The position numbers and the translations under genes are program-made. A stretch of 57,212 nucleotides of DNA from NCBI RefSeq assembly GCF_004340685.1, contig NZ_SLUN01000037.1, forward strand, positions 1 through 57,212, written 5' to 3'. Each line of letters opens with the position of its first letter. Within the stretch, counting starts at the first letter, position 1. This document shows positions 7,433-16,675 of this stretch, piece after piece. Origin of the DNA: Hydrogenispora ethanolica (GTDB lineage Bacteria > Bacillota > UBA4882 > UBA8346). The notes beneath the pieces were generated by a model. It did not search any database and was not told the origin of the DNA. It saw only the letters and a program-made list of their open reading frames with translations.

Positions 7433-8026
7433 ATGCTCGAACGGATTAAGGCGGCCGCAATTGAGGAGATGATTGAGCGCGGCCTCAAATTTACCATGAG
7501 TGATCTGGCCGCGCGATTGGCGGTCAGCAAACGGACTTTGTATGAATTTTTTCCTTCCAAGGAAGTGTTGGTGGAGACGATTATCGATGATGAACTGAAT
7601 GGTGCGATTCAGGAACACATCAATATCATTAATGCCACGAATCTGAGTTTTTATCAAAAGTTTAAATTAATGCAGACCTTCATTCCGAAAATATTAGGAA
7701 GATTCAACGCTACCAGTGAGCGGCGGCTGGTCGAGGATATCCGGCGCTATATGCCGGAAACCTGGGCGAAGACCAAACGGGCTCAAGAGGAGCAGTGGAA
7801 ACTTTTTCAAGAATTTTTGCAAGAAGGCATCAATGACGGCTATATCCGTCCCGTCAATTTGGCCGTCGTCCAAAAGATGATCAGCGGAGCGCTCGAAGAA
7901 ATGTTGAACGAGCGGTTTTTGGCGGAAAACGATATGACCATTAGTGAGGTTTACGCGCAATTAAACGAGATTATCATGGTGGGCATGGTGAATCCGAACA
8001 AAATCATCCAAACCGCTCAATTATAA
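7433..8026 (+). CDS. TetR/AcrR-family repressor of the RND pump
   Basis: 197 residues from ATG 7433, which follows GAGAGG (7422-7427). An upstream in-frame start would lie inside the promoter and is rejected. Residues 1-50 hold the helix-turn-helix (TMSDLAARLAVSKRTLYEFFPSKE-like segment). The C-terminal part is the ligand-binding helix bundle. It is followed by the pump genes in the same orientation, with matching operators before and after it. It is likely to repress itself and the efflux operon until a toxic ligand binds. Confidence 0.9.
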   Translation: MLERIKAAAIEEMIERGLKFTMSDLAARLAVSKRTLYEFFPSKEVLVETIIDDELNGAIQEHINIINATNLSFYQKFKLMQTFIPKILGRFNATSERRLVEDIRRYMPETWAKTKRAQEEQWKLFQEFLQEGINDGYIRPVNLAVVQKMISGALEEMLNERFLAENDMTISEVYAQLNEIIMVGMVNPNKIIQTAQL

Positions 8027-8057
8027 TCAAACCGGAAAGAAAGGGGTTTTTATTGCT

Positions 8058-8083
8058 GGTACCAAGAAAACCATCACAGTACC
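8058..8083 (+). promoter_or_regulatory. TetR operator 2 before the pump operon
   Basis: GGTACC ... AGTACC with the inner AAAACCA block, matching operator 1 at 18 or more of 26 positions. The 209-bp gap to the adaptor gene also holds a perfect 7-bp-arm palindrome AATTATG-A-CATAATT (8114-8128). That palindrome overlaps a strong AAAGGAGG site (8103-8110) whose ATG opens only a two-codon frame. A third half-operator lies at 8191-8197. Confidence 0.65.
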
Positions 8084-8235
8084 GTTTGATCTTATAGCAT
8101 AATAAAGGAGGCTAATTATGACATAATTTATGGAATTTTATAGAAATATATAAATCTTTATTTGTTTTTGTAAAACCATCAATACTATTACAGTACCAAT
8201 GGATTATCGGGCATTTGGAAAGCGAGCGATGAGCG

Positions 8236-9336
8236 ATGAAAAACAAAAGAATAATATATTCCGCGTTGGTGCTGGGAGTTCTCTTGCTCTGCGTCGTTGC
8301 GGGATGGGCTGTCAAAGGAAATTTTCAATCCCAACCAACTCCTCAAGAGATTCCCCTGGTGCGTACCGCTACCGTTAAACTGACCGGAGCGGGAGAAGAA
8401 CTTAGCTATTCGGGAAAGGTGAGAGGGCGTTATGAAAGCCAGCTGGCTTTCCAGGTTAACGGGAAGATCATCAAACGTGACGTGGAACTGGGCAGTACGG
8501 TAAAAACCGGCCAGATCCTGATGCAGTTGGACCCCATCGATATTCAGCAGGGAGTGAACAGCGCCAAAGCGCAACTGGCCTCGGCCGAATCCCAGTTTCA
8601 ACTCGCCAAGGACAATCTGGACCGTTTTCAGAAGCTGTATACGGATCGCCTGCTCAGCAAGGCGGAATTCGACAACTATCGCAATGCCTATGAAATGGCC
8701 ACCGCCGGGCTAAATCAGGCGCGCGCGCAATATACGGATGCTTCCAATAAATATAACTATTGTTTCTTATCCGCGAACGCGTCCGGCGTGATCGCGGCCG
8801 TGAATGCCGAAGTCGGTCAGGTCATCGGGGCCGGCCAGCCGGTGGTTACGCTGATACGGGACGGCGAAAAGGAGCTCGAGATTCAGGTGCCGGAAAACCG
8901 ACTGGAGGAAATACGCGACGCCAAGCGGCTGGAGGTCACCTTTTGGGCGCTCTCCAATGTAAAGATAACCGGGAAGATTCGGGAAGTGGCGCCGATGGCC
9001 GACCCAGCCTCGGGTACCTACCGGATGCGGATCAGTTTGATGAATCCTCCGGCTGAACTGAAGCTGGGAATGACCGCCACCGTGAGAATGGCCGATGATG
9101 AGCAAACAAAGATGCTTTATATTCCATTGTCCGCAATCATTCAAACCGGAGATTCTCCGGGTGTATGGGTAGTAAACGAAGGTTTGATTCGCTTACGCCA
9201 GGTTACCCTCGGTTCATTTGGCGATGACCGGGTCCAGGTGACCGAGGGGCTCAATGCCGGAGAACGCGTGGTCATCGCGGGAGTCCATAAGCTGCAAGCA
9301 GGCCAAAAAGTCCGGTTGGGGGATGACGCCCAATGA
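8236..9336 (+). CDS. RND efflux periplasmic adaptor (AcrA/MexA type)
   Basis: Membrane-fusion protein of 366 residues linking an RND pump to an outer-membrane channel. An N-terminal anchor or signal segment (residues 6-26, ending ...VVAGWAVKG) is followed by the first lipoyl half (QLAFQVNGKIIKRDVELGS). A coiled-coil hairpin follows (AKAQLASAESQFQLAKDNLD on). Then come the second lipoyl half (ANASGVIAAVNAEVGQVIGAGQ) and a beta-barrel/membrane-proximal region. No lipobox cysteine is seen. The last four bases overlap the RND permease start, so they are co-translated. Confidence 0.93.
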   Translation: MKNKRIIYSALVLGVLLLCVVAGWAVKGNFQSQPTPQEIPLVRTATVKLTGAGEELSYSGKVRGRYESQLAFQVNGKIIKRDVELGSTVKTGQILMQLDPIDIQQGVNSAKAQLASAESQFQLAKDNLDRFQKLYTDRLLSKAEFDNYRNAYEMATAGLNQARAQYTDASNKYNYCFLSANASGVIAAVNAEVGQVIGAGQPVVTLIRDGEKELEIQVPENRLEEIRDAKRLEVTFWALSNVKITGKIREVAPMADPASGTYRMRISLMNPPAELKLGMTATVRMADDEQTKMLYIPLSAIIQTGDSPGVWVVNEGLIRLRQVTLGSFGDDRVQVTEGLNAGERVVIAGVHKLQAGQKVRLGDDAQ

Positions 9337-12300
9337 ATCGATTCAACTTGACGGAATGGACGCTCGACCATAAACCGCTCGTTTCCTTTTTTATCATTTT
9401 GATATTTGCGATGGGAGTATTTTCTTACCAAGGAATGGGACGAATGGAGGATCCCGATTTTACCATCCGGCAAATGATCGTCGCGGTGGCCTGGCCGGGA
9501 GCCAGCGCCCGCCAGATCGAAGAACAGGTTACCGATAAAATTGAGCAGAAACTGCAGGACACGCCGGGACTCGATTATTTGAAAAGTTATTCCAGGCCGG
9601 GCCAGTCGGTTATCTATGTGGTCCTAAAAGATACGGTGGTTGAAAAGGATGTTCGGCCGACCTGGCTTGAAGTGCGCAATATGGTCAATGACATCAAGGC
9701 CAATCTGCCGGCGGGGACGGCCGGCCCGTTTTTTAATGACCGTTTTGATGATGTCTTCGGTTCGATCTATGCGATCACCTCCGACGGCTATACTTACGAA
9801 GAAATGCGGGAACAGGCGGAAAGGATCCGCCGGATGCTACTAGGAGTCAAGGATGTCAAAAAAGTGCAGCTCCTCGGCGTACAACCGGAGAAGATCTATA
9901 TCGAGATGGAGAGCAGCAAACTGGCGCAACTGGGCATTGATCCCAACTATATCATGGGAATGATTCAAACCCAGAATGCCATGACGCCCTCGGGCATGAT
10001 TGAAACCAGATCGGACAATGTATATTTGCGGATCTCCGGGATGTTTGAAGATATTGCGGATATTCGTAATCTGCCCATCCGCGCCGCCGGCGGCACGTTC
10101 CGCCTGAGTGAAATCGCCACTGTCAACCGGAGCTATGCCGATCCGCCGGAGCCGGAGATGTTTTATAACGGCAGACCGGTCATTGGCATCGCCTTATCCA
10201 TGGCCAAGGGCGGCAACATTCTCACCATGGGCCGGAATTTGAGCCAGACCGTCGTTGGGATTAAGAAAGATTTGCCGGCTGGCATGGAATTGCTTCAGGT
10301 TGCCGATCAACCCAAGGTAGTGAAAGAATCGATTAATGAGTTTGTGGAAACGCTGCTCTTGGCGGTAGTCATTGTACTATTGGTCTGCTTCCTTAGCTTG
10401 GGGCTGCGGACCGGGATCGTGGTTGCCCTGGGTATTCCGTTAGTCATTGCCGGAGTGTTCTTTGCGATGAAGACGGCGGGAATCGATCTTCACAAGATAT
10501 CCCTGGGAGCCTTGATCATCGCCCTGGGTTTGCTGGTGGATGATGCGATCATCGTGGTGGAATCGATGATAGTTAAACTGGAACAAGGCTGGGACCGCAC
10601 AAAAGCGGCTTGCTTCGCATATACCTCAACCGCTTATCCCCGTCTGACCGGCGCTTTGATCACTTGCGCCGGATTTATCCCGATCGGTTTCTCGCTGGGC
10701 TCGGCGTCCGAATTTATCGGTTCCATTTTTACGGTGGTGACAATGGCGCTGGTGATATCCTGGGTTGTGGCGGGAACGGCGACTCCCCTATTGGGCTACC
10801 GGCTTATCAACATTAAGCCGGCGGCAGCCGGGAAGAACCACGATCTTTACGACACCCCGTTCTACCGTTCATTCAAACGGATGCTGAGCTGGTGCCTGAA
10901 TCACCGCAAGTTCGTTCTGGGGCTGACGGTTGCCGGCTTCATCGGTTCGGTTTTCATCATGTCGCTGCTCAAACAGGAGTTTTTTCCGGCCTCAACCCGT
11001 CCGGAGCTGATTGTCGATTTGAAACTGCCGGAAGGAGCGTCGCTGAAAGCGACTGAGGCGGTGGCGAAACGATTCGCTAAATCCCTCCATGGGGATCCCA
11101 ATGTGATCAATTACACCGCTTACGTGGGTCAAGGAGCGCCCCGCTTCCTATTAACCGCCGATCCGGTGCTCCCCAGCTCCGATGTTGCGCAATTTGTGAT
11201 CATGACGAAGGGGACTGAGGCCCGCAATACGCTGAGCGAGAGGCTCAACCGGGTCCTCAAGGAGCAATTTCCCGAGGTGCGCGGACACTTGCGAGTGTTA
11301 CAGCTGGGGCCGCCCGACCCTTATCCGGTTACATTGCGGGTAACGGGCTACGCTCATGATAAAGTCCGGGAGATCGTCGCCCGGGCCTGCGCGATCATGA
11401 GCGCCAATCCGAAACTCCGCGATATCAATCTGGACTGGAATGAAAAGAGCAAGACAATGCGTTTGGAAATCGACCAGGATAAAGCGCGGCTGCTGGGGGT
11501 GAATAGCCAGGGATTGGCAATCACGTTGCAATCGCAATTATCCGGGATACCGGTGACGGAATTTCGTGAGAACGACAAGACGGTGAGCATCGTTTTCCGG
11601 ATGGATATCCGGGATCGCAACAACCTATCGCAGGTAAAAGATCTGAATGTTCCGCTCGGCGATGGCCGGTTTGTACCGTTGGATCAAATCGCGAAGATCC
11701 GCTATGACGCGGAAGACGGCTTGATATGGCGGCGCAATTTAAAGCCGACCATTACGATTCAGGCCGATACGGTCCCGGGAGTTAGCGGAGTCGATGCGAG
11801 CAAGGAGGCGTATGCCGCGTTGCAAGAACTCCGTCGCAGTTTGCCGCCAGGCTACAGTATTGAGGTCGGCGGCATGGTGGAAAGAATGAATCAAGCCATC
11901 GACTACCTGATGCAGCCGGTGCCGCTCATGATTGTGGCGATCACCCTATTGCTGATGGTTCAGTTGCAAAGCATTCCGAAAATGATCTTAACCTTATTGA
12001 CCGCGCCGCTGGGATTGATTGGAGCCAGTTTGGCCCTGCTGCTCACCGGCCGGCCGGTAGGTTTCGTCGTTTACATGGGCATTTTGGCCTTGGCCGGAAT
12101 CATTATCCGGAATACAGTGATTTTGATTGACCAGATCGAGCAACAACTCAGGCAGGGGGAGTCGGTTTGGAATGCGATCGTTACCGCCACGATATTGCGT
12201 TTCCGCCCCATTATGCTGACTGCCGTGGCGGCGATCCTGGGCATGATTCCGCTTGCGACCAGCGCCCTTTGGGGACCGATGGCGATAGCCATTGCGGGCG

Positions 12301-12413
12301 GCTTATTGATGGCCACCGTTCTGACCTTGCTGGTTTTCCCGACGATGTACGCGGCATGGTACCGGGTGAAGCCGGGGCGAGAGGCCGGGTATTCCCAAAC
12401 GTTAAAGCTATGA
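9333..12413 (+). CDS. RND-family multidrug efflux permease (AcrB type)
   Basis: Proton-driven inner-membrane pump of 1026 residues, the normal family length. The N-terminal transmembrane helix precedes the GRMEDPDFTIRQM signature. The large porter loops are followed by a six-helix bundle, with the proton-relay residues in ALGLLVDDAIIVVES. The second half repeats this layout with the GFVVYMGILALAGIIIRN segment. With the adaptor and TolC-like genes on either side it makes a complete tripartite system spanning two membranes. This implies an outer membrane in the host. Confidence 0.95.
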   Translation: MNRFNLTEWTLDHKPLVSFFIILIFAMGVFSYQGMGRMEDPDFTIRQMIVAVAWPGASARQIEEQVTDKIEQKLQDTPGLDYLKSYSRPGQSVIYVVLKDTVVEKDVRPTWLEVRNMVNDIKANLPAGTAGPFFNDRFDDVFGSIYAITSDGYTYEEMREQAERIRRMLLGVKDVKKVQLLGVQPEKIYIEMESSKLAQLGIDPNYIMGMIQTQNAMTPSGMIETRSDNVYLRISGMFEDIADIRNLPIRAAGGTFRLSEIATVNRSYADPPEPEMFYNGRPVIGIALSMAKGGNILTMGRNLSQTVVGIKKDLPAGMELLQVADQPKVVKESINEFVETLLLAVVIVLLVCFLSLGLRTGIVVALGIPLVIAGVFFAMKTAGIDLHKISLGALIIALGLLVDDAIIVVESMIVKLEQGWDRTKAACFAYTSTAYPRLTGALITCAGFIPIGFSLGSASEFIGSIFTVVTMALVISWVVAGTATPLLGYRLINIKPAAAGKNHDLYDTPFYRSFKRMLSWCLNHRKFVLGLTVAGFIGSVFIMSLLKQEFFPASTRPELIVDLKLPEGASLKATEAVAKRFAKSLHGDPNVINYTAYVGQGAPRFLLTADPVLPSSDVAQFVIMTKGTEARNTLSERLNRVLKEQFPEVRGHLRVLQLGPPDPYPVTLRVTGYAHDKVREIVARACAIMSANPKLRDINLDWNEKSKTMRLEIDQDKARLLGVNSQGLAITLQSQLSGIPVTEFRENDKTVSIVFRMDIRDRNNLSQVKDLNVPLGDGRFVPLDQIAKIRYDAEDGLIWRRNLKPTITIQADTVPGVSGVDASKEAYAALQELRRSLPPGYSIEVGGMVERMNQAIDYLMQPVPLMIVAITLLLMVQLQSIPKMILTLLTAPLGLIGASLALLLTGRPVGFVVYMGILALAGIIIRNTVILIDQIEQQLRQGESVWNAIVTATILRFRPIMLTAVAAILGMIPLATSALWGPMAIAIAGGLLMATVLTLLVFPTMYAAWYRVKPGREAGYSQTLKL

Positions 12414-12502
12414 GCCATTTGCGGGGATTTTGGATGCTTCCCGGAATGGACCCGTGATTTTTATAGACGACTAGAATACGAAATGATTTGAGCGAGGTGT
12501 AC

Positions 12503-13798
12503 ATGGTGAAAAAGAAGCTGATTGCCTGGGCCGTATTGCTGATCACGGCGCTGGGGGCGGGCGGCATGGCGGTGGCGGCCGGGACGGCATTGAATCTGGA
12601 GAAAAGTATCGAGCTGGCCTTGAAGAATAACCGGGCTGTCAAAATCGCCGAGACGGAACAGGAGGCGGCTGCGGGCCGTTTGCGGGAATTGCGCGCGGAG
12701 AAGCTGCCGGTCATCAATCTGACCCATTCGGGCAGCCGGCTGAAGCCGAACCCTTCGGAACCGGCCTTTCAGTTATTGGGAGTCGATCCCCCCGTCACGG
12801 ACTATTTTGAGAATAAGCTCACCGCCTCGTTGCCTTTATATACCGGCGGGCAACTGGAGGGGTACATTCAGCAGGCGGAGTTGGGAGTGAAGAACGCCGG
12901 TCTGAATGTCACCCGGATCAAGCAGCAGGTCAAACTGGATGCCACGGTCGCCTATTACAATCTGCTGCAAGCGAAAAGCCTCGTGAAATTGAGCGAAGAG
13001 ACCGTGGAACGTCTGGCGGCGCATTTAAAAAATGTCCAGGCGCGCTTCAACGCGGAACTGATTACCAAAAACGACGTATTACGCTCGGAGGTGGAATTGG
13101 CCGATGCCGAGCAAAGCTTGATCAAAGCCCGGAATGGCTATGATCTGGCCCTGGCCAATCTGAATTATGTGATGGGCATACCGCTGGGAACGGAGATTGC
13201 GGTTGAGGAAAATTTATCCCATGGCCAGTGGAATCAGACATTGAACGCCAGTATCGAACAGGCGCTGCAAAAACGGCCCGAAGTGGCGCAGTACGATATC
13301 AACTACGAGGTTGCCAAGCGCGGGGTGGCGGTGGCTCAGGGCGGCTACTTGCCAACGGTGTCGTTGGTTGGAGCGGTGGACCGGAACGACGCCGATTTTC
13401 CGGGGAACGACAATGGCAACTGGTCGGTCAGCCTGGTCGCCAGCTGGGATCTTTATAACAGCGGCCGGACCAAGTCGCGGATCGATCAGGCCAAAGCCTC
13501 GCAGGATAAAGCGCGCCAGGCCTCACTCCAGGCCAGGGAGGCCATCGGCCTGGAAGTCCGGCAGGCTTATTTGAATGTGAATGAAGCGGAGCAACGGATC
13601 CATGCCAGCGAACTGGCACTCGACAAGGCCAATGAAGACTATCAATTGGTCCGGGCGCGTTACCGGGCCGGACTGGGAACAAATCTGGACGTCATCGACA
13701 CCCAGCTGGCGTTGACCCTGGCGAAGACCAATCATATCAACGCTTTATACGATTACAACATTAGCCTGGCCAAATTGCAAAAGGCGATGGGAATGTGA
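12503..13798 (+). CDS. TolC-family outer-membrane efflux channel
   Basis: 431 residues from ATG 12503, preceded by GCGAGGTG (12491-12498). An earlier in-frame TTG at 12488 lacks such spacing. A signal peptide (VKKKLIAWAVLLITALGAG...AVAAG) is followed by two internally repeated OEP domains. Each has long heptad-rich helices and short barrel strands (for example LTASLPLYTGGQ and LVASWDLYNSGRTKSRIDQA). It forms the outer-membrane duct of the pump. The 89-bp gap from the permease gene shows no terminator, so it belongs to the same transcript. Confidence 0.92.
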   Translation: MVKKKLIAWAVLLITALGAGGMAVAAGTALNLEKSIELALKNNRAVKIAETEQEAAAGRLRELRAEKLPVINLTHSGSRLKPNPSEPAFQLLGVDPPVTDYFENKLTASLPLYTGGQLEGYIQQAELGVKNAGLNVTRIKQQVKLDATVAYYNLLQAKSLVKLSEETVERLAAHLKNVQARFNAELITKNDVLRSEVELADAEQSLIKARNGYDLALANLNYVMGIPLGTEIAVEENLSHGQWNQTLNASIEQALQKRPEVAQYDINYEVAKRGVAVAQGGYLPTVSLVGAVDRNDADFPGNDNGNWSVSLVASWDLYNSGRTKSRIDQAKASQDKARQASLQAREAIGLEVRQAYLNVNEAEQRIHASELALDKANEDYQLVRARYRAGLGTNLDVIDTQLALTLAKTNHINALYDYNISLAKLQKAMGM

Positions 13799-13841
13799 GT
13801 CTGAGGAAACTCACTGACTATAGCGATGGAGCGCAGATACG

Positions 13842-16010
13842 ATGAACAATCAATGGATTTATCGATTATTATTTTTTTTGATACTGTTTTTTTGCAGCGG
13901 TTCCGCCGTCCTGGCGGCGGAACCGGCGCGGCCGCGAATCGGTCTGGCGCTGGGCGGAGGAAGCGCCATCGGCTTTGCGCATATCGGGGTTTTACAATGG
14001 CTGGAAGAAAATCGTATTCCCGTCGATTATGTGGCGGGGACCAGCATGGGGGGCCTTATGGGCGGATGTTACGCCATGGGAATGAGTCCCGCCGAAATCG
14101 AACGGTTCGTGAAAAGTCTCAATTGGGACCGGCTGTTTGACTCCGCTCCGCCCTATCGCGCGCTGGATTTCCGGCGCAAAGAAGACAAGCTCGACTACCC
14201 CGGAGAGATAGAGATAGGGTTGAAGGATAAGCTTTATATCCCCAGCGGGCTCTCCATCTATCGGGTGAACCTGTTGCTCAGCCGGATTGCCTTACCTTAT
14301 TCCGCCGTTCGCGATTTTGACGAATTGCCGATTCCCTATCGTTGCGTGGCGACGGATATCCAAAACTCTGAGAAGGTCGTTTTGGGGGATGGCTCGTTAT
14401 CCGAGGCGATGCGGGCCACGATGTCACTACCGGGAGCGTTCGTTCCGGTAGAACGGGACGGCCGCCTATTGGTGGATGGCGGCTTGGTGGATAATGTGCC
14501 GGCTGATGTCGCCAAAGCAATGGGCGCGGATCTCGTGATTGCGGTAAATTGCAATCAAAGCAACGCCAATAAGGATTTGCGCAGGATCGATGAGATCCTG
14601 ATGAGTTCAATCAACACGCTCACCAACGAAAATGTCAGACAAGCTTTGAAGCTGGCGGATTTCGTCATTCAGCTTCAGACCGGGAATCTATCCTCTTTTG
14701 ATTGGAATGCGTGCGACGAGCTGATTGAGGCCGGATACCAATCGGCCGCCAGGCAAGGGGAAGAATTAAAAAAATTGGCGCTCGATCCGGCAACGTGGCA
14801 AGAATACCTGAAAAGACGCTCCGAACGGAAACGGCTGCAAGCGCCGGTTCCCAGAGCGCTCAAGATCCAGGGCACCGATGAAATCAATCAGGCTGAAATC
14901 GCGGCCCGACTCCGGCCTTTTATTGGCAAGCCCGTCGATGTAACGGCATTAGAAGTGGTTTTGGTCGATATCATGGGGTCGTCATTTTATGAGAGTTTAC
15001 GGTATGAAATAGTGATTCAAGATCAGGTGCCGACACTGGTGATCACTGTACGGGAAATCGCTTATGGTCCGCCTTTTGTCCGATATATTTTGCAAATGAA
15101 TTTTGTGGGTGATCGCGCCGATGTAAATCTTCGTTCCCGAATCACGGCGTATAACATGGCGGGGGAAGGAGCCGAACTCCGTACTGATTTATCGCTCGGG
15201 ACCTCTCCCGGCCTGGGCGTCGAACTCTATAAGCCCTTCTCGACGAAGGGCTGGTTCCTGGTGCCCCGTTTGGAAGTGAAACGAAGCCGCGGCAGTTTGT
15301 TTCTTGATGGGAAACAGGAGAACCATTTTACGCTGGATGAAAGTGGCATCGGTTTGAGCCTTGGTTACAGTTTCAATAAGTTTTCCGAGGCCAGATTGGG
15401 TTATCAGGCCGGTTACCAGCGCACCGATACCATCGTGGGGACGCCGTTGCGGGAGAAAGACGGCCGGGTCCGCAAAACGGAGTTGCGATGGAGCTACCGG
15501 AATGCCAATCAGGGAGTATTGGAGGGAGGGGTCCTATGCGACGTAAAGGCCGATTGGTATTCGGACGCTCCGAATGCTTCGGAGCCCTTCAGCACTGCCG
15601 AGACTTCTGTAAAATGGGTTATCCCGCTGAACGAACGAAAGGCGGTATTCACCATCGTGTCGGCCGGCGCCGCGACCAGCGGCAATCCGCCTCTAATGCA
15701 ACAGTTTACCTTGGGCGGGCCGCTGCGATTGGGCGCCTATGATAGCGATGAATTCCGCGGCGACAATTATGTATTGGGAACGGTCGGCATCATCAAGGAT
15801 ATTGGGAAACCTTTGGGCCTGAAGAAGATGTATTTGGCTACGTTTCTTGAAAATGGCGGTGTTTTCGATGATTGGTCCGATATCCATTGTAAGACGGACT
15901 TCTCGCTTGGACTGGTAAGTCCCACGATCTTCGGGACATTTTACCTGGGGACCAGTTTTGGCGAGGGGAATCAGTCCAGGATTAATTTCTTGTTAGGACG
16001 CATGTTTTAA
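13842..16010 (+). CDS. patatin-like phospholipase with POTRA and outer-membrane barrel (PlpD-like)
   Basis: 722 residues. A signal peptide (residues 1-26) leads into a patatin domain. That domain has the oxyanion loop GGGSAIG at 38-44, the nucleophile motif GTSMG at 66-70 (Ser68) and the catalytic DGG with Asp212. A POTRA-like segment follows at about 330-400 (ALKIQGTDEINQAEIAARL start). After it comes a long Omp85-type barrel to the end, closing with ...RINFLLGRMF. This is the type Vd autotransporter plan, in which the lipase is displayed or released across the outer membrane. It starts 43 bp after the TolC-like gene, so it may share the pump transcript. It is strong evidence of a diderm host. 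Confidence 0.9.
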   Translation: MNNQWIYRLLFFLILFFCSGSAVLAAEPARPRIGLALGGGSAIGFAHIGVLQWLEENRIPVDYVAGTSMGGLMGGCYAMGMSPAEIERFVKSLNWDRLFDSAPPYRALDFRRKEDKLDYPGEIEIGLKDKLYIPSGLSIYRVNLLLSRIALPYSAVRDFDELPIPYRCVATDIQNSEKVVLGDGSLSEAMRATMSLPGAFVPVERDGRLLVDGGLVDNVPADVAKAMGADLVIAVNCNQSNANKDLRRIDEILMSSINTLTNENVRQALKLADFVIQLQTGNLSSFDWNACDELIEAGYQSAARQGEELKKLALDPATWQEYLKRRSERKRLQAPVPRALKIQGTDEINQAEIAARLRPFIGKPVDVTALEVVLVDIMGSSFYESLRYEIVIQDQVPTLVITVREIAYGPPFVRYILQMNFVGDRADVNLRSRITAYNMAGEGAELRTDLSLGTSPGLGVELYKPFSTKGWFLVPRLEVKRSRGSLFLDGKQENHFTLDESGIGLSLGYSFNKFSEARLGYQAGYQRTDTIVGTPLREKDGRVRKTELRWSYRNANQGVLEGGVLCDVKADWYSDAPNASEPFSTAETSVKWVIPLNERKAVFTIVSAGAATSGNPPLMQQFTLGGPLRLGAYDSDEFRGDNYVLGTVGIIKDIGKPLGLKKMYLATFLENGGVFDDWSDIHCKTDFSLGLVSPTIFGTFYLGTSFGEGNQSRINFLLGRMF

Positions 16011-16075
16011 TTTGTCGCAATTCCCGGAGTTCCAAAAGTGATGCGATATATTGGGAGGAAAGGGGAGCGGTCATT

Positions 16076-16321
16076 GTGATGAGGCCAATCGGGATTGTCC
16101 GGAGAGTTGACTGTCTTGGCAGGGTTGTGATCCCCAGTGAACTGCGGCGGACCATGAATATCGAGGATTCCGATTTCCTCGAAATCTATACCGACCGGGA
16201 CATGATTGTCATCAAAAAATATGAACCGGTCTGCGTCTTTTGCGGCAGTCCCGACGGCGTAAAGAGCATTTATGAGAAAAACATTTGCGAGTCTTGCCGC
16301 GGGGAGCTGAAAGCGTTGTGA
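16076..16321 (+). CDS. AbrB-like regulator with C-terminal zinc ribbon, cassette 1
   Basis: 81 residues. Residues 1-48 match the AbrB/SpoVT N-terminal swapped-hairpin DNA-binding fold (VRRVDCLGRVVIPSELRRTM, then LEIYTDRDMIVIKKYEP). Residues 53-74 form a CxxC-N14-CxxC zinc ribbon (CVFC ... CESC). A close paralog lies at 40265. The GTG start is preceded by AAAGGGGAG (16059-16067) and is aligned with the ATG used by the paralog. The last codons and stop (AAAGCGTTGTGA) coincide with the start of an intergenic repeat copy, so the original C-terminus was probably altered by it. It probably acts as a transcription regulator. Confidence 0.82.
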   Translation: MMRPIGIVRRVDCLGRVVIPSELRRTMNIEDSDFLEIYTDRDMIVIKKYEPVCVFCGSPDGVKSIYEKNICESCRGELKAL

Positions 16322-16372
16322 TAAACCCCGCCCAATACAAAAGCTCAGAAAAGACAGTGATAAGTGTTTGGA
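16313..16372 (+). repeat. Shortened copy of the ~137-bp repeat
   Basis: AAAGCGTTGTGATAAACCC, then ACAAAAGCTCAG and GTGATAAGTG match the left half of repeat copy 1 (3428-3500). It lies between the two genes of cassette 1 and provides the stop codon of the AbrB-like gene. The second cassette at 40.3-40.9 kb has unrelated DNA at this point. Confidence 0.6.
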
Positions 16373-16384
16373 GGAGAGCAGGAA

Positions 16385-16633
16385 ATGCTTGCCGAGAAGG
16401 TCAAGGAGCCCATCAAGGTTCTGGCTGTATTCGATAAGGGGAGCGTCCGGCCGGTGTCCTTTGAATGGCGGAATCAAAAGTTTAGCGACTTCAAAATCGG
16501 ATCTTCCTGGGTCGGCTCGGAAGGGAGCTCCCGGGTGCTTTTTTTCGCGATTCTGTTCGATGGGGATGCCTATGAAATATGTTTTCGGGTTCGCAGGATG
16601 ACCTGGCATCTGACGCGCATTATCAGTTTATAG
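16385..16633 (+). CDS. 82-residue protein paired with the AbrB-like regulator, cassette 1
   Basis: Conserved small protein whose paralog lies at 40683. Both begin with MLxEKVKEPIKV and share RPVSFEWRN, CFRVRRMTW and a final RIIS. The pattern of a WR motif followed by beta strands and YE.CFRV recalls DUF6504-type small beta domains found near DNA-repair genes; that similarity is tentative. The start follows GGAGGA (16371-16376). Its constant place after the AbrB-like gene suggests a two-protein unit, perhaps a regulator and its partner. Confidence 0.75.
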   Translation: MLAEKVKEPIKVLAVFDKGSVRPVSFEWRNQKFSDFKIGSSWVGSEGSSRVLFFAILFDGDAYEICFRVRRMTWHLTRIISL

Positions 16634-16654
16634 AAGGGGACTGCAAATTCTTTG

Positions 16655-16675
16655 ACCGGGGAACCCGGTTTTTTT
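16655..16675 (+). terminator. Terminator after cassette 1
   Basis: ACCGGG (16655-16660) pairs with CCCGGT (16664-16669), followed by a run of T. A second perfect 10-bp hairpin, CCCTCTCTTT (16776-16785) with AAAGAGAGGG (16791-16800), lies further on and lacks a T tract. Confidence 0.8.
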
